Source: Pseudomonadales bacterium
GTDB taxonomy: Bacteria > Pseudomonadota > Gammaproteobacteria > Pseudomonadales > Ketobacteraceae
NCBI GenBank assembly: GCA_020062665.1
Contig: JAGUVW010000035.1
Coordinates: forward strand, 83,890 to 147,889
Direction of reading: 5' to 3'
DNA length: 64,000 bases
Shown here: positions 26,032 to 33,299 of the stretch, piece after piece
How positions within the stretch are numbered: the stretch's first letter is position 1
Layout: each line of letters begins with the position of its first letter
Notes under the pieces: model-generated
Told to the model about the DNA's origin: nothing
Seen by the model: only the letters and a program-made list of their open reading frames with translations
Databases searched by the model: none
Position numbers and translations under genes: made by a program

Positions 26032-27729
26032 TCACAGTTCCAAACGGCGCATTTCCTTTTCCAGCAGATCGCTGGGACAGCCTGCAGCATGACGTCCCGC
26101 CAGATAGCCATGGGTCATGCCGCGAGCGTTGGTGATGCCGCTCTGCATCAGCGCACCGTTATCCAGTCGCGCCATGGAATTGCCGGCCACGTACAGACCC
26201 TCGATCGGTTTGCCATCCCAACCAATGGCACGGCAATGGTGATCCGCCATCACACCAGCTGCGCAGATGCCACCGCCCGCCATACGATGCAGCGGCACGG
26301 CATAGAACGGCGGCTTCAGCACCGGCCCCAGATTGGCATTCGGCTTACGCGACGGATCACCACACATCAGCGCACCCCAGGGAAAAGTGCCGCGCTTGAA
26401 TTCCACATCGTTGCCGCTCTCGCAATAGCGATTGAACGTGGTGATGGTAGCAACAAGCCCCTGAACATCCACACCAATGCGGTCGGCCAGCGCTTCGATG
26501 GAATCGGCGGTGGTGCCCAGCGCTTCCGGCATCGCCTGGCCGGGCATCAGCGATCCGAACGGATATTTTTCCCGGGCCTGGCTGTCGAACACCGCCCAGC
26601 AGGGAAAATTCGGATGCGTTTGCGTTGCGCCGTCGATGATGTCGAGCGCGTAATACACCGAACGGTAAAACGCTTCGTTGGAAAACCGCTTGCCGGCGCG
26701 ATTGACCAGAATCGTGTGCGGTAGTCCCAGGAAGGGCAATGCACCACGCCACAGCGGCACACCTTCTTCCTGCTCCTCGCCGGGCACGTGAAAGCCCAGC
26801 ATGCTCACATCCGGCACCCGCGCAATACGCGCGCCCACTTGCCCCGCCAGACGCAGATGCGCGCCATCGATTGACGGCATCACCATGGACACCGGATTGA
26901 GCTGGTGCCCCAGGGTTTTGGCAAAATCCGCATTGCGCTCGTAACTGCTCACCGCAATCACCACACCGCGATTGGCTTTGATGAAGAAATCCTTGCCGTC
27001 TTTTGTCGCGCGCAAGCCCAACACGCGCGTGCCATCGAACACCAGCGCTTCCACGTTGATACCCGTGAGCAAGGGAATATTCCGGTCCAGCACGCCTTTG
27101 ACAAAATACGCAGCCAGCCCCGGCCCCGCGCAGCGTTCATCCTTTTCCAGCCGCGCGGCCATGGCGCTGTAATCCCAGTGGAGCATGTTCGCCAGGCCGC
27201 CGTTATCGAAAATCTCGTCGTGAGTCATGCTGTAGGGCACGTGCGGCGACACCCGGGTTTTGTGCTGCCACTCACCCAGCGTGGCAGCTGGGAACGGCAG
27301 CACTTCCAGGCAACGGCCTTCTGGCAGGCTGTCGTCCACATGGGGATAGTAATAGTCCGGCAGCTGGCGAATCGCGCGCATCTTCAGGCCAATCTTTTCC
27401 TCGAAATATTTCAGCGCCACCGGCGCGTGCACCGCCTGATTCAGAATCGATGCATCGTGGCCATAGCCCATCGACAGCTGCTTCACATAGCGATAACCAC
27501 TTTCCGCAGAGTCTTTGATACCCAGTGCTGCTGCCAGATGATTGCCGGGAATCCAGACCTCGCCCATGGAATACGCGGTGACACCGCCCACCCGATCCGA
27601 ACGCTCCAGCACCACCGCACGAGCGCCGTGATCGTACGCCGTGATCGCCGCGCACAGGCCACCTCCACCGGAACCGATGGATACCACGTCTGTTTCCAGA
27701 TCCCATTTTTCGGGCAGGTTTAGCATCAT
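26032..27729 (-). CDS. FAD-dependent oxidoreductase, 3-ketosteroid-dehydrogenase-like
   Basis: 565 aa from the ATG at 27729 (AAGAGGTG upstream); a GTG three codons earlier is possible. N-terminal FAD motif SIGSGGGGLCAA and VLERSDRVGG, and the C-terminal flavin loop GLYVAGNSMA, place it in the KstD / flavocytochrome c fumarate-reductase superfamily. The operon setting (TauD, SDR, SnoaL, CMD) suits ring dehydrogenation of a steroid- or terpenoid-like substrate. Exact substrate cannot be deduced. Confidence 0.85.
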   Translation of the reverse strand: MMLNLPEKWDLETDVVSIGSGGGGLCAAITAYDHGARAVVLERSDRVGGVTAYSMGEVWIPGNHLAAALGIKDSAESGYRYVKQLSMGYGHDASILNQAVHAPVALKYFEEKIGLKMRAIRQLPDYYYPHVDDSLPEGRCLEVLPFPAATLGEWQHKTRVSPHVPYSMTHDEIFDNGGLANMLHWDYSAMAARLEKDERCAGPGLAAYFVKGVLDRNIPLLTGINVEALVFDGTRVLGLRATKDGKDFFIKANRGVVIAVSSYERNADFAKTLGHQLNPVSMVMPSIDGAHLRLAGQVGARIARVPDVSMLGFHVPGEEQEEGVPLWRGALPFLGLPHTILVNRAGKRFSNEAFYRSVYYALDIIDGATQTHPNFPCWAVFDSQAREKYPFGSLMPGQAMPEALGTTADSIEALADRIGVDVQGLVATITTFNRYCESGNDVEFKRGTFPWGALMCGDPSRKPNANLGPVLKPPFYAVPLHRMAGGGICAAGVMADHHCRAIGWDGKPIEGLYVAGNSMARLDNGALMQSGITNARGMTHGYLAGRHAAGCPSDLLEKEMRRLEL

Positions 27730-27771
27730 CTTGTGCACCTCTTGTTATGCGATGTATTCACTTGCCGTGAT

Positions 27772-28584
27772 TCAGGCGAAGGCTTCCTCGCCCAGCAGCG
27801 TGGTGCGATGCATCATGCGGCCACAATCCAGCGGATACGGCTCGACCCGGTGTAGTACGCCGGTGTTGTCCCAGATCAGCAGATCCCCCGGCGTCCATTC
27901 GTGGCGATAGACAAAGCGGGGCTGCGTCGTCCAGTCAAGCAATTCCTGCAACAGCTGCTGGCCCTCCGCCTTGTCCATGCCCGCGATGTGGGACGCATGG
28001 CAACCGATCACCAGCGACTTGCGGCCGGACTTGTGGGTCCACACCAGGCTGTGGGTTTTGTCGGGGAAATTGCGCCAGAAACTCAGATTCGCTTCGCTGG
28101 GCTCGATATCCGCCCGCCGCATCGACACTTCCACACTGTGCACCACTTTCAGCGCCGCGATGCGTTGCTTCATTTTTTCCGGCAGGGCTTCATACGCAGC
28201 GTAGGAATTGGCGAACTCCGTCTGCCCACCCATGGTGGACAGCGTGATGCCGGTGAGCAGAGAGGCAAACACCGGCACATCATCGTGGGTGCCGTCGATA
28301 TGCCAGAGGAAAGAACCTTTCAGATAATCCCGCCGCGCGTTGGCATTTTTATCCAGCGTGATTTTATAAATGCCTTTTTCGCCTTCCTGACGCACCGATC
28401 CCATCAGCCCCGCCAGCACAACCTGTTGTTCATCACTCAGGTTCAAACCCCGGAACACCAGCACACCGCGTTGCACCAGCATTTCGCGCACCTGCGCCGC
28501 CACCGCGGGTGTCAGCAGATCTTTCACACTCGTACGTACTGCCGAACCAATCTCTTCTTTCAGTGCCCGCGCCTCAAACGCCAT
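27772..28584 (-). CDS. TauD/TfdA-family Fe(II)/2-oxoglutarate-dependent dioxygenase
   Basis: 270 aa from the ATG at 28584, preceded by GGGAGAA; a 32-codon longer reading has no ribosome site and would run into the palindrome region. Iron ligands His95 and Asp97 (LWHIDGTHDD), distal His in GVLHRVEPYP, and an Arg for 2-oxoglutarate in MMHRTTL. First gene of the six-gene catabolic operon. Confidence 0.9.
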   Translation of the reverse strand: MAFEARALKEEIGSAVRTSVKDLLTPAVAAQVREMLVQRGVLVFRGLNLSDEQQVVLAGLMGSVRQEGEKGIYKITLDKNANARRDYLKGSFLWHIDGTHDDVPVFASLLTGITLSTMGGQTEFANSYAAYEALPEKMKQRIAALKVVHSVEVSMRRADIEPSEANLSFWRNFPDKTHSLVWTHKSGRKSLVIGCHASHIAGMDKAEGQQLLQELLDWTTQPRFVYRHEWTPGDLLIWDNTGVLHRVEPYPLDCGRMMHRTTLLGEEAFA

Positions 28585-28644
28585 CCATGTATTCTCCCGG
28601 TTGAACAGACATGACAGACACGCCATGAATCGTTGCCATGAATT

Positions 28645-28666
28645 AATAGTACAGTTGTGTACTATT
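28645..28666. promoter_or_regulatory. Palindromic operator upstream of catabolic operon
   Basis: AATAGTACA-GTTG-TGTACTATT is a perfect 9+4+9 dyad located 60 bp upstream of the dioxygenase start and 110 bp downstream of the TetR gene. Form and position fit a TetR-family operator overlapping the promoter of the leftward operon. Confidence 0.75.
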
Positions 28667-28778
28667 ATTGGCAATACCAATCGGTGACCGGAAATCGTCG
28701 ATCAGAACGGGAATTCAAAGAGAGTGATGCAGGATCAGGAAATGAAATGTGCAGCGTTCAGCCCGTTGAACGCTGCGC

Positions 28779-29432
28779 TCACCATTCAGCGCGTGATTGC
28801 AGCAACGTATCCACCGCCTGATCCACCCAGGCCTTACGCTTTACAACCGACACCTGTTGATCGGTCTGCAGCAGATAGGTGTACCAGCCGCGAATCATAA
28901 AGATGAACACCTCCGCCACTACCGTGGGCTTGCTGCAGGGAACACCATCGCGCGCCGCGCTTTCGCTGATGAATTCCGCAATGCGCCGGATGCCCAGCTG
29001 CGTTTTTTCCATTGCAGCAGCCGCCAGTTCCGGAAAGCGATACGCCTCGCTCTGGATCAGCCTGTTCACGCCGATCATGTCCCTCTGCAGACTGCGCTCC
29101 AGCATGCGATTGGCGTAGGATTTCAGGCCCTGCTCCAGATCGAGCGGCCCGGCCGCCGAGCGCAAAGCCGCCTCCGGTGACGCCCGTTCGATCTGGTCAA
29201 AAACAATGGCGCGGAACAACGCCTCTTTGGATGCATAGCGGGAATACAGTGTCGTCTTCGAACCGCCTACCGCCTTGGCGATCCGGTCCATCGCTGCGTC
29301 ACCGTAGCCGTATTGCAAAAACTCCTGCAGCGCCACCGCCAGCAACTTGCTTTCAATCACCGCGGCATCTTCGGAACGTGGGCGACCACGCGGGCGTGGG
29401 CTGGTGGGTTTGGTTTGCTTGGTTCTGGGCAT
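28779..29432 (-). CDS. TetR-family transcriptional regulator
   Basis: 217 aa. A basic tail RPRGRPRSE precedes the HTH (QEFLQYGYGDAAMDRIAKAVGGS in pieces, TLYSRYASKEALF). The C-terminal domain resembles TetR_C regulators of the AefR-like group. Transcribed towards the TauD operon, with the 28645 palindrome between; probably represses that operon. Confidence 0.9.
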   Translation of the reverse strand: MPRTKQTKPTSPRPRGRPRSEDAAVIESKLLAVALQEFLQYGYGDAAMDRIAKAVGGSKTTLYSRYASKEALFRAIVFDQIERASPEAALRSAAGPLDLEQGLKSYANRMLERSLQRDMIGVNRLIQSEAYRFPELAAAAMEKTQLGIRRIAEFISESAARDGVPCSKPTVVAEVFIFMIRGWYTYLLQTDQQVSVVKRKAWVDQAVDTLLQSRAEW

Positions 29433-29481
29433 TGCCTGGGGTCGTCTGTGGGATTTTTTGGGAGGGTGCTTAGCGTAGCGG

Positions 29482-30660
29482 TTAATGCTGACCGTGGCGA
29501 ATTGATGGATGGCTACTCACCCGCCGCTCCCGCACCCCCGCCATTACCGGCAACACCAGCCAGCTCAGTGCCAGCACCACCACGGTGAGCCAACCGCCGT
29601 GAGTGTAGGCCAAGCCCGCCACGGTGATACCCAGCCAGCCGCCCACGTAATAGAACAACACGTACAGCGCGTTGGCGCGCCCCTGGCCGCCGGTGAGTTT
29701 ACGATTGATGGCGCCCACCGCCGCTGCGTGCACGGTAAAAAAGCCGGCGCATACCAGCAGCAAACCCATGCCAATGGCCCATGCCGATGGCAGCAGCAGA
29801 CACAGCAACGCCAATCCCAGCACACCGGCGCCCAGCAACAGGGTGCGCCCGCTGCCGACACGATTGCCAATGCGCCCCGCCATCGGCCCCATGAAAATTC
29901 CCATCACGTACACCAGATACATCAGCGTGATCTGTCCGGTGGAAAAGCCAAACAGTGGCTCGCTCAAACGGAACGGCAAGAAATTAAACACGGAGGAAAA
30001 AATTGCGAAGCCACCGGCGCCGCACAGGAACAGCAGAATCAGATCGTGGCGACGCAGCAGTTGAACAAAGCTAACGGCCACCGCGCTACGCGGCGACACC
30101 GGCTGTCGCGGCAATGTGCGCAGCGCCAGCACCATCGCCACCAGCAGAAAAATCCCGGCGGATATAAAAGCATAGCGCCAGTGCAAGGGCGGATGCAGCC
30201 AGCCACCCAGCAGGCGTCCACCGAGCCCACCCACCACGGTCGCCGACACGTAATAGCCCATCACCACATTGAGCCGTTCCAGCGGCAAGGTCTTCGCCAG
30301 AAATGCCGCCACGCAGGTGGTCAACGCCGGCACAAACAGGCCCTGCAGAAAGCGCCCCGCGATCAGCACGTGAATATCGTCGGTGAGGACGCAGATCAAT
30401 CCTCCCAGCGCCACGCACAGGCTGCCCACCAGAATCAGCGGCTGAATCGGCAGGCGATCTGCCAGCACACCAAACGGCAGGTTCGACACTGCGATGCCCA
30501 ATACCACCGCAGAAATGGTGAACGACACCACCACACTGCTGACAGCGAATTCCTGCTGCAACACCGGCAACACCGGCTGGGTGATGTAGATATTGGTGAA
30601 CGCCGCCGACACCAGTGCGAACACCACCAGCTGCAGGCGCAACTGCGCGCGATCACTCAT
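29482..30660 (-). CDS. Major facilitator superfamily transporter
   Basis: 392 aa with about 12 hydrophobic helices. The loop motif GVLADRLPIQPLI after helix 2 fits the DHA1-type MFS exporters, and FTNIYITQPVLPVLQQEF is typical of the YnfM/YgaY-like subgroup. Its start overlaps the end of the 120-aa gene by 8 bp. Probable exporter of a small lipophilic or drug-like compound. Confidence 0.9.
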   Translation of the reverse strand: MSDRAQLRLQLVVFALVSAAFTNIYITQPVLPVLQQEFAVSSVVVSFTISAVVLGIAVSNLPFGVLADRLPIQPLILVGSLCVALGGLICVLTDDIHVLIAGRFLQGLFVPALTTCVAAFLAKTLPLERLNVVMGYYVSATVVGGLGGRLLGGWLHPPLHWRYAFISAGIFLLVAMVLALRTLPRQPVSPRSAVAVSFVQLLRRHDLILLFLCGAGGFAIFSSVFNFLPFRLSEPLFGFSTGQITLMYLVYVMGIFMGPMAGRIGNRVGSGRTLLLGAGVLGLALLCLLLPSAWAIGMGLLLVCAGFFTVHAAAVGAINRKLTGGQGRANALYVLFYYVGGWLGITVAGLAYTHGGWLTVVVLALSWLVLPVMAGVRERRVSSHPSIRHGQH

Positions 30661-31015
30661 GGGGGGAATCCGGCAATTTCGGCGGCAAGGGGCGACGATT
30701 GGAACGCTTGTCGTCCCAATTCAGGGATTTGGGGTCGTACCAGTTGATGGCCTGCAGCACTGCCTCGCGGGTGGGTACCGACAGCGTATCCCACAGCGTG
30801 CAGAAATCCTCGCGGCCCTGGGCACGGCGCCGCACCACCTTGCTTTGCAGACGGGCGATGATCGAGGGCAGCTTGAGCGCTTCGCCCAGCTTGCCCGGCA
30901 CCACATACACCTGGCCCAGATATTTGCGCCGGTGCGTGCGCTGGGCAAGCACCTGCTGCAGCGCGAGCGCAGCTGCCAGCGCGGATTCCTCATCGAATTC
31001 TTCGGCGTCGATCAT
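30653..31015 (-). CDS. Conserved-looking small protein of unknown function
   Basis: 120 aa, no signal peptide or membrane helix. An acidic start (MIDAEEFDEE) leads to a basic middle (THRRKYLGQVY, VVRRRAQGRED) and a proline-rich tail. The start overlaps the stop of the C13 peptidase gene by four bases (ATGA) and its end overlaps the MFS start, so it is certainly translated as part of the operon. No family recognised. Confidence 0.7.
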   Translation of the reverse strand: MIDAEEFDEESALAAALALQQVLAQRTHRRKYLGQVYVVPGKLGEALKLPSIIARLQSKVVRRRAQGREDFCTLWDTLSVPTREAVLQAINWYDPKSLNWDDKRSNRRPLPPKLPDSPHE

Positions 31016-31935
31016 GGCGATTCACCCTGCAGCGGAACCCGCGCCAGCTGCGGCAGAATGCGCTCGCCCACCGCCAGTTGTGGCAGCGATGGCAGCATGT
31101 CCTCGGCCTGCTCCTGCTGCTCGATCCAGCGCTGGGCCGCTGCAAACATCTCGGGCCATTGCACGTAGCGCGGAAAGGCTTCGGCAAACAGGGCCCGACC
31201 GAAATAGGTGAGTTCCGCGTCGTCGGTGCAACCGAACGACGCGCGATCCGCCGCCGCCGATGTCATCACCAGGCGATCCGGATGCTGCAGCAGTGGCACC
31301 ACGCCGCCGGAATAGCAGGCCGACACAATCACCAGCTGCCAGCGAATGCCAACCTCGTCGAGCAATTGCCGCAAGACCTGCGCCGACAGATCCGGCAACA
31401 GCAGGCCTTCCTGATCGAGCATGATGTCGTGCTGCTCGCTGCCATGACTGGTCAGGTACAGCAGCAACACATCTTCATCGGGATTCATCTGCCGCGCCAG
31501 CGCGCGCAATGCATCTTCCACGCTGGTGCGGGTCGCCATCACTGCCTCGCCGATGCGTTCGCGATCGTTGATCAGCAGCACGCTGCGCTGACGCAGATCG
31601 TAGCGCTGCTGCAATTGTTGGTGGATGAAATCGATCTCGCGGCCGAACACGCGCTGGGTGCCATCGCCGGCAATGCCCAGAAAATACAGCTCGGTCTGGC
31701 CTGGCGTACCGGCCGCCAGCGTCGCCAGTTGTTGCTGCAGACGCTGCTGTTCGGAATACAGCGCCTGCTCGACACGCTGCTCGATGGCCAAGAAGGCATC
31801 GGCGGACAGCGTGTACGACTCGCTGTAGTCTTCTTCCACCGGCAGCTGGGCGGGCAACGGCGGCACAGGCTCGCGCAGCAGCCAGCCGGCCACAAACGCA
31901 CACGCCATCCACGCCGTTCTTACCCACCATTTCAT
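31012..31935 (-). CDS. C13-family (legumain-like) cysteine peptidase
   Basis: 307 aa. An N-terminal hydrophobic segment (residues 5-20) acts as signal anchor. The caspase-fold catalytic dyad is clear: His164 in LYLTSHGS and Cys207 in IVSACYSGG. Bacterial C13 proteins are mostly periplasmic or membrane-anchored and of unknown target. It heads the operon C13 - 120 aa - MFS with overlapping genes. Activity as an asparaginyl endopeptidase is only a family expectation. Confidence 0.85.
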   Translation of the reverse strand: MKWWVRTAWMACAFVAGWLLREPVPPLPAQLPVEEDYSESYTLSADAFLAIEQRVEQALYSEQQRLQQQLATLAAGTPGQTELYFLGIAGDGTQRVFGREIDFIHQQLQQRYDLRQRSVLLINDRERIGEAVMATRTSVEDALRALARQMNPDEDVLLLYLTSHGSEQHDIMLDQEGLLLPDLSAQVLRQLLDEVGIRWQLVIVSACYSGGVVPLLQHPDRLVMTSAAADRASFGCTDDAELTYFGRALFAEAFPRYVQWPEMFAAAQRWIEQQEQAEDMLPSLPQLAVGERILPQLARVPLQGESP

Positions 31936-32330
31936 CGTTTACAGCCCTGCCTTTTGCGGTTTATTTGATCCAATCGCCCAGCTTAACCAATGGCAATGCC
32001 GGAGTGAACCGGTTTTTTGGGCCGGGTGATGTTAGATTTTTTTGGTGTGGAAGCGGGTCAGTTTCAGTGCCATTTCTTCCTAGGATAGGTGCGGAATGTG
32101 CGCGGCTTCACGGCACGGCGCGCCCTGTGCGCTTTTGCTTACAAGCAGCGGGGCGCCTGGCTGTCAGAGGGTTAGGGCAGTGTCCGCCCGGCGCGCGATT
32201 CCACCTGAAAAAACAGCAGTTTGCCTGGTCTGCAGGTGACGTCGGACAGCATCGGCAGCAGAATCCTTGCAGCGCCGCTCCGTTGCTACACTTCGATGGC
32301 ACACTTCCGTGAACAACTGAATGAAACATT
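31936..32330. other. Intergenic region, no gene seen
   Basis: 395 bases between the leftward C13 operon and the rightward gene at 32331. Two T-rich stretches occur near 32010-32045, but no convincing ORF with a ribosome site, RNA gene or clear dyad was found. It should contain both divergent promoters. Confidence 0.5.
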
Positions 32331-33275
32331 ATGAGCGACACATTTTCCATTGCCGTGCGCATCGCGGACGAACTTGAACGCCAGCGCCTGGTGGCGCTGT
32401 TCGACATCATGGCGCCCCAGCTCCAGCATCACTGGGTGGTGACCGCCCCCGCCGATGCGGCGGTGGTGATCATTGAGGGCGATTTCCCCGGCTCGCAGGA
32501 TTTTCTGGCCGCCTGCAAGCAACTGGCCGGCGCCGTACCCGTGTTGCTGGGTCACACTAATCCGCTGCAGGCAGAGTGGTTTCTGCAACGGCCGGTGCGC
32601 GTGCAGACCACCGTGGCGTTGCTGAATCATCTGGGCCAGTACCTGCAGACCCGGCAGAGCACCCCTGCGCCCGTTGACGCACCCGCCGACTCCGGCGCGG
32701 GCACGCCCTATGGCCGCCTGCGCAGGATGTTCGATCACCTGCAGGCGCAGCCGGCTTACTATCGCTTCGACACCGCTGCCGGCTGGCCGCTGTACTACGA
32801 CAGCGTGCGCGATCGCGTGCTGCTGCGGCAGGAACAGGCGCGCAGTTCGCAGCCAAGCCAGACGGTGCAGCAGATCGTGGAGTGCTTCGCGCAACGGCAA
32901 CTCAGCGCCATCGCGGTGGAGCGATTCAAGAGTGTCAGCAACGATCCCCACTTCGCGCTGTTCACCCGTGATGCGCTGATCTGGATCTGGTGCCTGAACG
33001 ACAACAGCACCGATCAGCCGATGAGTCAGGATGGTTACCAGCTCACACGCTGGCCTACCCTCACATCGCTGCCCCACACGGCAACGCATCTGAAACTGTG
33101 TCAGTACATGTCATCGCACCTGGCCACTCAGCAGACCATCGCCGCTGACACACAGCTGCCTGCGGCTACCGTGCGCAACTTCTGCAACGCCTGCGAAGCG
33201 CTGGGGCTGGTCACGATCAAGGCAGTGGTGCAGGAACACAACCCGGCACAACGCCAGCGCCAGCTCGGTGGTTGA
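32331..33275 (+). CDS. Unrecognised protein, possible regulator
   Basis: 314 aa, no signal peptide. The first ~110 residues look like a receiver-type alpha/beta domain (alternating AVRIA, AAVVIIEGD, VPVLLGH), though phospho-acceptor residues are not evident. The final ~70 residues (QYMSSHLATQQTIAADTQLP... ATVRNFCNACEALGLV) resemble a winged-helix fragment. It is convergent with the MalT-type regulator (24 bp between stops). A role in signalling is a guess. Confidence 0.5.
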   Translation: MSDTFSIAVRIADELERQRLVALFDIMAPQLQHHWVVTAPADAAVVIIEGDFPGSQDFLAACKQLAGAVPVLLGHTNPLQAEWFLQRPVRVQTTVALLNHLGQYLQTRQSTPAPVDAPADSGAGTPYGRLRRMFDHLQAQPAYYRFDTAAGWPLYYDSVRDRVLLRQEQARSSQPSQTVQQIVECFAQRQLSAIAVERFKSVSNDPHFALFTRDALIWIWCLNDNSTDQPMSQDGYQLTRWPTLTSLPHTATHLKLCQYMSSHLATQQTIAADTQLPAATVRNFCNACEALGLVTIKAVVQEHNPAQRQRQLGG

Positions 33276-33299
33276 AACGCACCAGCGCTTGCGTGCACG

